Origin: Druceiella hillmani
Lineage: Eukaryota; Arthropoda; Insecta; Lepidoptera; Hepialidae
Direction of reading: 5' to 3'
NCBI GenBank assembly: GCA_039881145.1
Contig: JAYKKI010000039.1
Coordinates: 19,586,001 to 19,650,000 of the forward strand
DNA: 64,000 bases
Below are positions 1 through 12,177 of the stretch, piece after piece. Within the stretch, counting starts at the first letter, position 1; every line of letters begins with the position of its first letter. The position numbers and the translations under genes were made by a program. The notes below the pieces were generated by a model. The model worked only from the letters and a program-made list of their open reading frames with translations, made no database searches and was not told where the DNA came from.

Positions 1-1200
1 TATTATTGTATCGCCTCCAATCCACAAAATCATTTTTTAATGGGTTCAATCGAGCTAATATTGAATAGTGACTGGCTGCTTACGTTTGAACCAAGTGGTA
101 AAATAAGCTCCATTATTTCTTGTAATATAATAATTAACAAAGAAACTTGATAATTTTTAGCAACTTCTTTTTTTAGCAGCTATCACATAATAAACATAAG
201 CGCAGGGCTGCCAGTATCTGAGCACTCGCACCAGTGACTGGATATTTCTATGCTCTTGCCTGACCCCGCACGTGCAATATTATTCCACGCGTGGATAACT
301 TATTTTTTTTTAATATTAAAATAACTGAAGAATAGATTAGCTTTTTTGTATTCTTCCGTTTCCGTACATATTTTTATTTTCCTTTAAAAGTTTTTTTCGC
401 TGTTTTTTTCTGTATTTAAAATTTTATTATTTTTTTGGGAATAAAATGTATTGATTTTCTAGAGTTCCCGCTCTCTGTAAACTGAAATATGTATAGTTTG
501 GACTTCTTCTTTTTTACTGTCAATTGGAGTCATATTTATTTGGATTTTGAAGAAATATTGACTTATCTCTTCATTACTATCTGGTAACTTAACTTATTTT
601 TAAATTATGACAAATTCCGGAAATAAACTCAGCACTGCTCTGAGCAACCCAATATTCTTGTGTTTTGTTAAAAAATGAAAATATATTACTTAATACCGCT
701 CTGTCACATTTCTTGCTCTAAAAAGAGCAAACTTTAAAATACTTATGTAATTGCAAATTTAATTATATGAAAATATATACTTAATTATATAAACAGATTT
801 AGTGCAAACTATATTTTAGTTTCAGAATATAATTTTACTTAAAACCTCCAAAAGTAAAGCGCTAGCCTACTTTGACTCTCATTTATACGAGGAACAATCT
901 TGTGACAGAGTGGTAACAAGTTACTAAAGAACATAAGAAATATTATTTCAATATTGAAATAAGGAAAACAACACCTCTATCTCCTGAACTCATTACAAAC
1001 GATTTTATCGTTATTATTAATTTCTTTATAACTAATCATTGTATGGTAATATAATTAAAATGGGTCTCATTATCTCTTTATAGTTACACGTCACAAACCT
1101 ACTTTTCAAATACTGCTATTGGCTCATCAAATTCGTATCACACAAGCCTATCTCTTTGATCTTTTTTACGAATTGTAACAATTTTCAGCTCATTTTCAAA
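1..1200. other. intergenic, nothing recognised
   Basis: AT-rich sequence with no convincing coding exon, RNA gene or repeat on either strand. Confidence 0.5.
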
Positions 1201-1491
1201 CTTCACGTCTGACACATTTGTTTTTACTGAATTAACCTAAAACTTCATATCTGACACATTTGTTTTTACTGAATTAACCTAAAACTTCACGCCTGACACA
1301 TTTTTTTTACTGAATTAACCTAAAACTTCACGTCTGACACATTTGTTTTTACTGAATCAACCTAAAACTTCACGTCTGACACATTTGTTTTTGCTGAATA
1401 AACCTAAAACTTCACGTCTGACACATTTTTTTTTACTGAATTAACTTAAAACTTCACGTCTGACACATTTGTTTTTACTGAATTAACTTAC
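1201..1491. repeat. 42-bp minisatellite, about 7 copies
   Basis: Direct tandem repeat with unit core CTTCACGTCTGACACATTTG followed by a T-rich stretch and TGAATTAACCTAAAA. Successive units start 42 bp apart (1201, 1243, ...). Units differ by single substitutions and T-run slippage. No coding role is evident. Confidence 0.95.
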
Positions 1492-2128
1492 ATTTTTTTT
1501 CATTGCGTTTATACAGCGAGTCACAGATGAAAATGCAATCCATTTAATCGTACGGAAGCTCTATATTGCAGTTATTTACGTAATCAAACTTCGCTAAATG
1601 CTCGTGGATGATGGCTTTTGATACTTCTAGTATCTGCTAATTCATGCCTTGGTGTAGCAAGGGTTGTTAAGGATCCACGCCTCGGTTTGATCATTGTCAG
1701 TGATGGAAAATCTGAATGAGTGTTCTAAGTGTTTAGGGTTGAAATCACCATCTGTAAACTTAGCATATCACTTGCACATAGTTCTTTCAGCTAAAGAAAT
1801 GACTCCGTAAATAGTACATATCTTATTTATTATATTTGTGGCATTTTTATATTTCTGATAATAGAACAGCGTCCAGTGTGCTTTGTTTTATTTCGTATTC
1901 AAAAGTGTACAAAATTGGACATAAACCAATTTTTATTGAAATGTTTTTCCTAGAGTTGCGTCGAAATGTCACCTTTGAAAATATTTGCGCAAATCATGTT
2001 TTCGATAATTGACATATTCCACATATTTCAAAGCCATCAATAAAAATTAGCACGAACTTTCCGAAGAACCCAATATTATGTACTGTATTTTATTTCCTTT
2101 TTATCATAAATTTTGTATTTTATTTTTT
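1492..2128. other. intergenic, nothing recognised
   Basis: AT-rich spacer between two minisatellites. No gene or further repeat was recognised. Confidence 0.45.
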
Positions 2129-2344
2129 GTTCTTTCCTGATTGTAACTCAGTGTTCTTTCCTGATTGTAACTCAGTGTTCTTTCCTGATTGTAAATTAGT
2201 GTTCTTTCCTGATTGTAACTCAGTGTTCTTTCCTGATTGTAACTCAGTGTTCTTTCCTGATTGTAACTCAGTGTTCTTTCCTGATTGTAACTCAGTGTTC
2301 TTTCCTGATTGTAACTCAGTGTTCTTTTCTGATTGTAACTCAGT
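2129..2344. repeat. 24-bp minisatellite, 9 copies
   Basis: Nine head-to-tail copies of a 24-bp unit (GTTCTTTCCTGATTGTAACT plus CAGT), with only a few substitutions. Because 24 is a multiple of 3, one + frame stays open and reads as an 8-residue repeat (FFPDCNSV). The frame has no ATG start at the array edge and no recognisable protein, so it is treated as repeat-derived. Confidence 0.95.
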
Positions 2345-2857
2345 GATTTAAAACCACTTGCCTAAAATATTTATTACTTTTTTTTATATTCCTTTATTTT
2401 TCTGTTCTCTCAGGTCCCATTTATGTCGGTTTTCTTTGTAAGTTTAAGTGTCAAAAGTTGATTGGTCATTGAACTAATAATTGTCTTCCTTATGCTCGCA
2501 TCATCGCTCATCGCTCAAAAAACGCAACACGTAAGTATGGCAAGTGACAATCTAGTGATTTAAATATGGTATCTAAAGAAGCAATCCAATTGACCAAATT
2601 GTCAGACTGTAATTGGCTTCTTGATTATTTGCATGGCTATTCATGTCATAAGAAACAATATATACACATGTTTAGACAACTCATTTTTTAAATGTTACTT
2701 TATCGCATTTACTATCTTTTAGAACCTTTGCCTTTGCCTATGTTGAATGGAATAAATCATTTCCTGGATACTTGTAACTGCAAGAAATTAACTACAGGAC
2801 AAAAGAAAAATTAAATAAACATTAAACAAAAAATAAAAAAAATTTTAAAAAGAATAT

Positions 2858-2874
2858 GTATATTTATATATATG

Positions 2875-2934
<60 letters not shown>

Positions 2935-2937
2935 GAT
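2858..2937. repeat. compound (TA)n(TG)n(TA)n microsatellite
   Basis: Alternating TA dinucleotides interrupted by a block of TG dinucleotides. Confidence 0.95.
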
Positions 2938-5674
2938 GTGAATACAAAAACTTGCACGTACCAACATACAATATAACTAAATTTATATAAGCAGATACTC
3001 GCATATATTTACGACAAGGATTTATTGGTAATTGCAAAAATTAATCTTATGTTAACGAGAAGTTGGACTTGCAAAGGCGAAATTATTTAGATCAATGATT
3101 TCCAAAGTTGGTGTTATGGGGCAAGATTTCATATAAGGGAAGATTTCAACTAGCGGGTGTCTACGTCAGCAAGAAAAAGATATATGAGCGGATCCCTTTA
3201 GAATATTCCACCTTGTAAGGGTATATTTTTATACAATGTGTTCAGAGCACGACCAGCTTCTGTGCATTGAGACAAAAAATTTACATGAAATCTATGATTG
3301 TGTAATAAATTTATATAAAGTAATAACTGATATGATCGTATATATTTATTACTTTAATGTCAGATTTTTATTTCGGCAGCAATATATTTTTAGATATTTT
3401 ATTTATTGATATTTTGTGATATTATCACTAAGGCTAGAATATTCTCTTGTTAATCTTTAAAACAATTTAAGAAATATTATTGACCTGTTTTATTTATATA
3501 TTTCTTTATTTAATTTTTTATTATGATAAATTCTCTCAACATTTACTGATCAATAGACACTCATCGATGACGTCTATAAAACACTAGAAAAAACAATTAC
3601 GGAATTCGCATCCCTTAATCTTTTCGATATTAAAGCTTTGTTGCACCTTCTTGAAGTGAAACTTATTTATGCGCACCTACTCACGTTGCGCACCGGCTCA
3701 CGTTTCGGGTAAACTCGGCTCCCTTCGGCATCCGCCAAGTGGACTAACTGTTTTTTGGGCTCACCAAGCGCACTATTTTAAAACATCAAGTGGACAACAT
3801 TTTAAAGCGCAACATGCTCACTTTTTGATTAATATTATATTTGAATATAATTTAATATAATATGGGACGTTATTTTATATAATTGGTGTAATAATTCAAG
3901 TGTATACAGTTAGTGTTTAATACTTCATTTGAGAGTAGTTTAATATAATAGCCTATATTATTGTAATTTAAAATAATAATCTCTCATTGTTCCTGATTCG
4001 CCAAATTAATATTCATCCTATAATACCAATGTAATTATGCAAATATTTTAAAATTATAAGTTTCCCTTCTATCGTGTGGTCACAAGAACACACAGGAAAT
4101 ATTTCATTTTTTGACAATCACTACTAGCAATAACGATGTTAAAAATACATACTCCATGTGGTTTCCACATCGTCGACAAATCCGTCAACCTTTCTAGTTT
4201 TCTTCAAGATCAACTTTTCCGTTACTCGTTTTTTGACAGTAACAAATTTCTCTTTCATCAGCCTTCGATCATCAAAGAGTTCATCCAATCACAGTCGAGT
4301 TAAAGCGAACCCATGAAATTTTTACCTTTATAGTTAGGTTTAAAAAAAATATGGCTTATATCAATTAAAATACATTTTATGATTTTTTATTTTTTGAAGT
4401 TATACTTCTTTAAACGCGTTATGAAAAAATGATGAGAGGGAAATTTTAAGATTCGTCACACAAATGTTACAGTATGAAGTTGCAGCGGTTGCAGTCTCGA
4501 AACAAAAGCTATTGGCACCATCGTCGCCTCTGTTCACTGTTTTCATATTCATAGTATTTATCCACATGTTTCTAGTGTCTACATTCACACACGTGTTTTA
4601 GTTTCATATAAGTGCGATTTATATATGTGCTGATAAATTATATTTAGTAGTGATTTAAATTCAATATTTTGATTTACTATTCGTAAATATTAGTGAAAAA
4701 ATTGTGTTTATAGACTTTTTCAAGTGCTCCAATATAATTGAGGTTATCTATCCGTATGTATTATTTAATGATGCCAAAGAAGTATAACTTCTCACGCGCG
4801 TACATAAGTACACGCACCCTTTTTTCTTTATTTAACAAGACAATTGTTATAAAGTCACACGTAAACATCAATAGATAAAAATAAGTATGACAAATGGCCA
4901 ATTCCCAATAAAATAGAAGTATAAATGGATTATAAATATATAATACGTTAACTCCTTTATAAAAAAATCTTACAACATTTTTAAAGGCAATCACTACTTC
5001 TTCGGCATTAGAGTAATGTATTTCTCGCAATTTATTATTTATTCTTGGAAATAAATCAAAATATCATGGTTCCAGGTCGTTGTTTTATGACCTTGGTTTA
5101 CCGACTCTGAAGCATACGAGTATAATTGCCCACGAGAGAAGCAATTGTTTAAACAATTATACCCCGATCACGCATGACGTTGTATTAGGAAAATACTTTG
5201 CAGGCACTCTTATTAAAACGAATAAGAAAATGGCTACAAATAGCATTCACACGTGGTGGACTGTAAGGAAAGAAATAGAGTATTAGAGTTAAAAGTCGCG
5301 TCACTAAACCTAGTGTCGCAATAAATGTCGCAAGCACAGACAGTGGTGTTCACACACAGACACCGAGTGTATACACCAAAGTATCACAGTCTAAACGTAG
5401 CTTTAGTAATATTAAACATTAAATGTGCAAACACAAATAGAAATTTATATAAAAAATCATATCCAAAAAATCAAAATATTGAAATAACAAGAAAGATTTA
5501 AAGTTATAAAATTCATGTTTGACATCTGTTTCTTCAACGCAATAGGGAGAGAGAAGTGCATAATTTTTCATAAAAAAATAACCGAAGCCTAGCCCAAATT
5601 TTTTAAATATCTTGTTTTTTATGAATGTTTTTTTATTTTAAACCAAGAAAAAACGGGAAATTGGCATTTTTGCT
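2938..5674. other. intergenic, no supported gene
   Basis: AT-rich with a somewhat GC-richer patch near 3660-3800. Short open frames (3669-3860, 4400-4588, 4761-5030, 5080-5286) resemble no known family and have no splice or start context to support them. No structured repeat was recognised. Confidence 0.4.
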
Positions 5675-5916
5675 GAAATGAACTTATACCCATTTCTCTT
5701 ATATATGTTACCTACCAAACTCGATTTCAGGACAAACTAGTTTTGCCCAGGCTAAACTAATTCTTCCTATACCCGATAGGATTAACCGGTATAGCCTAGA
5801 CTAGACTAGTTCGTACTAAGTCTGATAGGATAAACCAGTTTAGGCTAGGCCAAACTAGTTGATCCTAATATAAATACGCACACTCTCAGGATAAACTGGT
5901 ATGGCCTAGTCTAAAC
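5675..5916. repeat. left terminal inverted repeat of the Ginger-like element
   Basis: Complementary to 7989-8230. The outer 60 bp are nearly identical in inverted orientation; the inner part is about 80-85% similar by eye and rich in ACTAGT-containing motifs. Confidence 0.85.
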
Positions 5917-6096
5917 ATTATGGAATACCTAGAAAGCCAAAATAAATATATAAACTGAATAAAATACTCCGTAATTGGAAAAATAATAATCTTTTAAAAC
6001 GAGAATGATTCGTCGTTAAAACTAATGGATAATTGGTAATACAAACAATCATATTATAACAAATAATGAAGTGTTTTTTTTTAATACGAACAATAG

Positions 6097-7716
6097 TTAT
6101 ACCTCAATTACTTTATTAAAATTGTTATTTATTATTGGTGTGCTTTGGTGGCACTTAAAATTGCAGAGTATCATTGCTTTCTTGTACTTGTATCTGTTTG
6201 TAGAACAGTTTTTGTTGCAGCTGCATCTCACAAAATCTTGGCCTGATCGAACTGAATATCTCGTAGCTGCAGTTTTTAATGCTATTTCAGAGCCTTGATT
6301 TACATCTGCTACCTCTAAAAAAGTTTGATTGCGAACGTCGAATTCTGATCTGAAAGAAATTAAAAAACTATTACTTTAGAATATCATTAATGCTTCAGAA
6401 AGATAGATAAATAATTAAGTAAGAAGAAACAAAACATACAATATAGTTTCTGAAGTACTTTATAAAAACCATCGTCAATTGTCTGAAGAATAACTCCAAT
6501 CATGTTTCTGAGATCACCTTTGCCTTTGTCAACATGTGGAATCGGTATAGCCACATTATCTCCAATGTTGGCAGGTGGATGAGACTTGTCAGAAGTAGCT
6601 TTCATTTTCTTAGCTTATTTAACAATTTTTTTCTGCTGCAGTTTTTCTAGCTTTTTGAATGTCATTTTTAGATGAAGAAACTTCGTCTTGGTTACTAACT
6701 TCTTCAACGTTACCATCAATCATGTCTTCTATCAGATTAACATTGCAATCATCTTCGATTACCTTCCTTAAGTCATCTTCATTCTGAACATCATTTATGA
6801 TCTCTTGTCTTTCAAATAATGCCTTGTATGGCGATTGTTTTATTCCCGAATGATAGGCATGGTTTTTCATGAATTGGACATATCTCAAGCCTTCTGACCG
6901 TTTCGTTAAAACGTTCCTTCATTCAAGAACCTATCACATTCTCAATATCTTGATTGGCACGTTCAACGGAGCCCTGACTTTGACTGTGCCTGGGTTTTCC
7001 GTGCACAATTTTGAGTTCTGGCTGAAGACTAACAAGCTCACTTATGACATGATTGACAAATTCCCTACCGTTGTCAGATTGAAGAATGCACGGCCCTCCT
7101 ATAGTTAGAAATGTATCATTCAAATGGCTACCTCTGTCGCTCTCTTAGATTGAAACGCGCGTAGCAGAACAAATTTTGTTAGATGGGCTTAGTAAACCAT
7201 AATAAATTTAAAATTTCCATCTCGTTATGTCTGGAAATCGATCAGATCCACTTGGCACCTAACATTCATTTCCGAATGAAGAATGGGCTTAGAAACTAAT
7301 CCCCTTTTCTTCTTTGTTTTCTTTTGATGACAGATACTACACATAGATAAATAAAGGCTTATCATTTGTTTTGTAATATTGGCATATTTTTTTGATATCT
7401 CGGCTAACATACTGTCCCGACCACCGTGGCCGACAGCCACATGAGCTGTGTCAATCACATCATAAAGTTCATCGGAAGGAAGATAGTATTTTATATTACC
7501 TTCACTACGTGCAATTAGTTTTTTCACATCCCTGATTTTTAGCACAGCAAATTATTTCAATCTTCTTTGTTGTAATGGTGTCTTTTTTCAGATTTTTCTG
7601 CATCTTCAACGTTTTCAACGAGTTCCAAATATTGGTTTGATGATAACACATTATAATCAGACGACTTTTTATTTTGTAAAACTTCCGTCAAAAACTTTTC
7701 CCTCCATTATTTTTGA
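6097..7716 (-). pseudogene. Ginger-like integrase/transposase, frameshifted
   Basis: Reading leftwards, an N-terminal piece (about 7716-7560, frameshifted) is followed by 7545-7225. That piece holds a zinc-binding H-x(n)-C-x2-C region (HVAVGH...CSICHQ) and ends in VDLIDFQ with the first catalytic Asp. The core continues through 7124-7224 with stops and then 7123-6923, where QSDNGREF gives the second Asp and SVERANQDI the Glu (36 residues between). Next come the SPYKALFERQ region (6888-6619) and GDNVAIPIPHVDKGKGDLRN (6605-6467). An intron-like gap has a TTTCTTTCAG acceptor at 6350. The last exon (6349-6097) encodes a Cys-rich tail of the form CSCNKNC...CNFKCHQ. At least three frame breaks make it non-functional. 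The family call rests on this domain order. Confidence 0.75.
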
Positions 7717-7988
7717 TCTGCTTGTCGACTTGAGGTAGGTTCATCCACAGAGAAAAAGAAGAAAACTTTGTAATATAATTTAATACGTAAACCTTTAACT
7801 TTAAACTGCAGTCAATAGTCATCAAATAAACACGTCACGCGCGGCTGGTGAGTAGACACAAAATGAGTGTTCAAAACAACGTATGGGCGAACGAGGAGCG
7901 ACGCGGGGCGCTCGGGGCGCGACTTGGGAATTCCCGCATGTACAAGTCCTGACATGTTCGCTCAATTACTTTCGACTAGGCTAAATTA

Positions 7989-8230
7989 GTTTAGACTAAG
8001 CCGTACTAGTTTATTCTGGAGTGTGCGTATTTATATCAGGGTCAACTAGTTTGGCCTAGCCTAAACTAGTTTATCCTATAGGGCTTAGGACGAACTAATT
8101 TGGTCTGGGCTATACCAGTTAATCCTATCACGTATAGGCAGAACTAGTTTATCCTAGAAAAAACAAGATTGTCCTGAAATCGAGTTTGGTAGGTAACATA
8201 TATAAGAGAAATGGGTATAAGTTCATTTCT
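7989..8230. repeat. right terminal inverted repeat of the Ginger-like element
   Basis: Inverted partner of 5675-5916, including the inner landmark of ATATAAATACGCACACTC on the left and its complement here. Confidence 0.85.
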
Positions 8231-9914
8231 TTTGTTTGCGAGAGAATATGTTTTAACCTTTTTTCCATTTAGTTCACTTTATCTTTTATTGCTAAGCACT
8301 TATTACACAATTAAAAATATAATTTCTTACAAATTGGCAAGTATTTACAATATAAATATAGTAAATTTAATTATCCAACTCGCATATTTACTTAATCTGT
8401 CAATTTTAACAATAACATCTTGTTTATCCAACAACACTCAGGAAAAGTCTATTTGTCTATGAATTATGTTTGGAATAAAATTATATGTACATGAGCATAT
8501 GCATTGCATGGGAATTAAATAAATTTTTTTATACATTGGTTATGACCGGAAGTTATTTTAATTAAAGTATTAATGTAATGTATTTCTTTTTATATAATAT
8601 AATACGTAATGAATTTATATTGTAAAAAAATTTATACTAAATGCAATAGGTGAAAGTTATAAATTTAAAAAAAAAGAAAAAAGAACCATAATTTAAAGAT
8701 TTAAAAATTTGTCTGCGACGTCATCTGACTTTTAATCAACAATAGGGCGTCTACAACGCTGATAAAATTTCAAAAAAATATTGTGATTTCTTTACGTTTT
8801 TTTTATATAATATAAACTTATTCTTCCGAAAATTAAAAGCAATTTGCTTATTTACGTTATAATCTAATAGGATGACCCCGAATCGTCGTATATTTTCGAT
8901 GTTGTCAAATAGCCTAACGAGTTTTTTGGTCAGAAAGGGTGAGGGGAGGAGAGAGGGGATTCATTTTGACAGCGTTTGGGAAGATGGATTTTTGGATGGA
9001 TATAATTCAATACGGTATCGGTGTGTAGAAGGTTAGTTGGCGCATTTTGTGTTGTATGCCAAAACTACAGCGACGAATAGGGAGACGTCATGGCAAACTT
9101 CATAAATAACATTCAAAAGTAGGCCACATTACATCTTATCACGCAAGTACTGGTTTAAAAATATTTTGATTCAATCAGAAGCAAAACTTAGGAACGTCAA
9201 AAATATTTTAAAGAAATTAACAATAAAACCGATCTAATCTAGTTTCTAGTTTGCAACTTCATTTATTTACGTTTTGATAATTGTAGTTTTATCAGAACAG
9301 ATTATTTTATATATCCATATATTTTATATCGTTACTCATACAAGTCTTATCTTTGGTTGCGATAAATTCGTAAAACAAATAGGTAACTTCCCACTTAACG
9401 TCATGAGTGTTGCCATTGCAATAAATATTAAGTCAATGAAGATGATTATTTTTTTTTAGCCTTCGATAACAAAAAATGTTTTATTGTCTATGTGACTTTT
9501 TTCTTCATCTGCAATTAATAGGCTAATAATCAAATTATTTTCGTAGCAACAATTCAATAAAAGTAAATTTTAAATATGACATAAGTAAATTTATCAATAT
9601 TGTTTTGTGGATTGAATGAACAGTAAATACCAAACTTTACAAAGAAATTTTCGCATATTAATGCGAATATACAAAATTTGTTTTATACTCTTTGTTTTTT
9701 TTATATTGCCCGTTTCAATAGACATCGTTTTAAGAAATCCTTAACCATTTTAACTTATCTCACTAAATGATCTATTAAATTCAGGAGAATAAAAAATAAG
9801 TACTCTAAACTGTTTCCTAAGAGATTTTTCATAACGTAGTTGGATATTTTTATCACATATGGAAGATTATTCAAATGTATTGTGTATATAAAGAACTTTA
9901 AAAATGCATAAATA
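8231..9914. other. intergenic, nothing recognised
   Basis: AT-rich. Open frames at 8211-8462 and 9274-9459 are hydrophobic low-complexity translations of AT-rich DNA and resemble no family. A small purine-rich patch lies near 8935-8960. Confidence 0.4.
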
Positions 9915-10182
9915 ATTCACAATTAAATGAAACTACGTGAAATAGTATTATTTCTATTTTCTTTAATTTCTTTACCACGACCTAGGTTTCGTTGTATTAC
10001 AATATCTTCAGGTGGACTATTAGTAAAGATATCTTTGCTAATATCCCACCTGAAGATGTTGTAATAAAACGAAACCTAGGTCGTGGTAAAGAACTTATAG
10101 AAAGTAGAAATAATACTACATCACGTAGTTTCATTTAATTGTGAATAATGAATTTCTACAAAATTAACGTCAAATATATTCA
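9915..10182. mobile_element. palindromic element copy 1 with two hammerhead-like motifs
   Basis: A near-perfect palindrome (9915-10146). Its arms start ATTCACAATTAAATGAAACT and meet at a centre near 10030. It is followed by a 36-bp extension (10147-10182) also found beside copies 2 (left side, inverted) and 4 (right side). Each arm has a hammerhead-ribozyme-like motif pointing inward-to-outward on opposite strands (9975-10015 minus, 10046-10086 plus). Stem II has one mismatch in each arm of this copy. The inverted arrangement plus a hammerhead motif recalls inverted pLTRs of Penelope-like elements, but no reverse transcriptase is present, so the family is open. Confidence 0.75.
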
Positions 10183-12177
10183 ACAGCAGAAATAATTTTT
10201 AAATGCTTATCAAATGAACTTTTTTACTAAATTGTAATTGATGGCGTTGCTAAGGTTATTGATAACATTCATAAGACAATAATAAAAGTATTGAATAAAA
10301 TGTTTAAACATTAAAGTAGTCGGAATAAATAAAATTCTAGAAACTTTTGCCTCCTGCTGAAACAGACAGCCGAAAGTAATTTTCTTTTAATTGCACATCC
10401 GTGAAATACTTATTACATAATTAAAATCTGTTTTAATATCTGATAAAAATCTTACTACTTATACTATTTCCCATATAGTCCAAGAGCTGACTGTAAAATA
10501 TAAAGCTACAGGATAAAATGTTAATATGGAATGGTAGCCCATTACGAGTAAATTATGGTTGAAGGTTCAAAAAAAACCTTACTTAAATATATTGAAAGCA
10601 TTTACGTTTTTGGATAGGATATTTATTGAATTTTGATATAACATACGGTTTGAAAAGATTTTAAATAGTTTTTTAAATTTCCAAAAAAAAACAAAATCTA
10701 GGGGAAAACAGGCTTTGCTTGAAGCAGGTAAGCTATTGGGGTAAAGTTAATAAAGGACATAATAATTGACAGAATAAACATTATAAACTTTACATTACAC
10801 GAAAATAACAATAATGTGTCATTATAATGTTTTATAGTAATAAAAATATCTACTTCACCCGTATTTAATAGGACTCAGTATTGTGAAACGTTACATTTGA
10901 AGTGGATAATATATAAGTGTAAACCTAACTATTTGGCATAATTGTTATGAATATGTACCTAATAACAGGCGTTAAATCAGTATTTGTTAGATGTACACTT
11001 TAACGACTTCGTCAGGAAATTGTTAAATAATTTCTTAACAATGTTCTAATGGCTTTCCAAAATAGGAAGTACAAGCTTCGTGAGTCCATTGTTTGCAAAT
11101 TCTGGTGGTTCAAGCCGGTCAGTTATTTTAGGTGGCAAAAGGTCTGCTAGCTGGATCATCAAATATGTTAAGATTAGTAGGCAACGTTTCACTAGATGAG
11201 GAATCGTATGATTACATTCTGCACACTAGTTGTTTTTGACATATGCATAGATTCTTGCGATCTCATAATGAGAAATAGTACGTCTAAACGACGTTAAAAG
11301 ATCGAAACTATTAATTCGAAATAAGTCTTATTAGACTTTGATTCCACTAAGATTCGAAATAAGTATTTTAAGACACATATGTCATTCTCTGAAAAGTCAT
11401 GTCTCAGTCAGTTCAAGGGCTACATGCGATGTGCTACATAAGAGTGAAACAAAACTCACCTCCAAGGAATTTATGGACATGATTTTTCATTACCAGGATG
11501 ACAATATTCTTCGTAGAAAAACATTATCAAAATGACGAAATAGTACAATTAGATATAACAAATGTTATACTCTTTATTGCATAAATGGAAAAAGTGGATG
11601 CAAAGCGATTAATCAGTAGTGAATTTTAATTAGTTCAACTTTGTTTAAAAAACACATATTTTTAATTTTTCTTTCTATATATTTTTTAAATTCCTATGTA
11701 TTCTAATCTTTTAAATTATTCTAGCACTTGCTTTTTCGTAACAGTATTCAAATGTTATTCGGTTGTTCTAAATACAGTATTATTTACAGTTTTATGCAAG
11801 AAGTTATTATATTCAGTGGTTAGATAAATTGTTTTGTCTTGTAGAAATTATGTCATTTTATAAACAAAATAATTGGGCCTTATTTGTGATGGTCATTTAT
11901 TGGTATTCTCCTGTGCTTATGTTGGTGGGTATCAAGGTGGCCAAAATCTGGAAATAATTGTATCTTAAACGTGTTACATGATTATATATTTTTGAATACA
12001 AAATGTATAATTTTGTGTTAATTCTAATTTCGATAATTGAAAATTACGTTGATATTTTTTTTTAATATTGAATGAAATTATAATTTTGGATCTTCAACAA
12101 TTCACCTTAATATAAAATCTTTTAAAATTTTGCCTATGTTTATCTTATGTTTTAAATTTGAAACATAATATAAATTT
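10183..12177. other. intergenic, nothing recognised
   Basis: AT-rich. The open frame at 11338-11535 shows no known motif. No structured repeats were recognised. Confidence 0.4.

Larger units (their letters stand above)
5675..8230 (-). mobile_element. Ginger-like integrase-type DNA transposon, decayed
   Basis: About 2.56 kb bounded by long imperfect terminal inverted repeats (about 5675-5916 and 7989-8230). The outermost roughly 60 bp of each arm are almost perfect complements. Between the arms a minus-strand gene encodes an integrase with an H2C2-type zinc region, a DDE core and a Cys-rich tail, as in the Gypsy-integrase-derived Ginger group and the related domesticated KRBA2/SCAND3 proteins. 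There is no reverse transcriptase or LTR, which argues for a cut-and-paste DNA element. The arms are packed with variants of AAACTAGTTT/CCTATA-like words that probably serve as transposase-binding subterminal repeats. A target duplication is not obvious. Assignment to Ginger1 or Ginger2 cannot be made by eye. Confidence 0.75.

Noticed and set aside
2127..2351. Small Cys-containing repeat protein
   Set aside because: Produced entirely by a 24-bp minisatellite, with no ATG at its start.
6869..7108. + strand 79-codon gene
   Set aside because: Shadow of the minus-strand integrase core.
5675..8230. Gypsy-type LTR retrotransposon
   Set aside because: The integrase resembles Gypsy integrase, but the element has inverted rather than direct terminal repeats and no reverse transcriptase.
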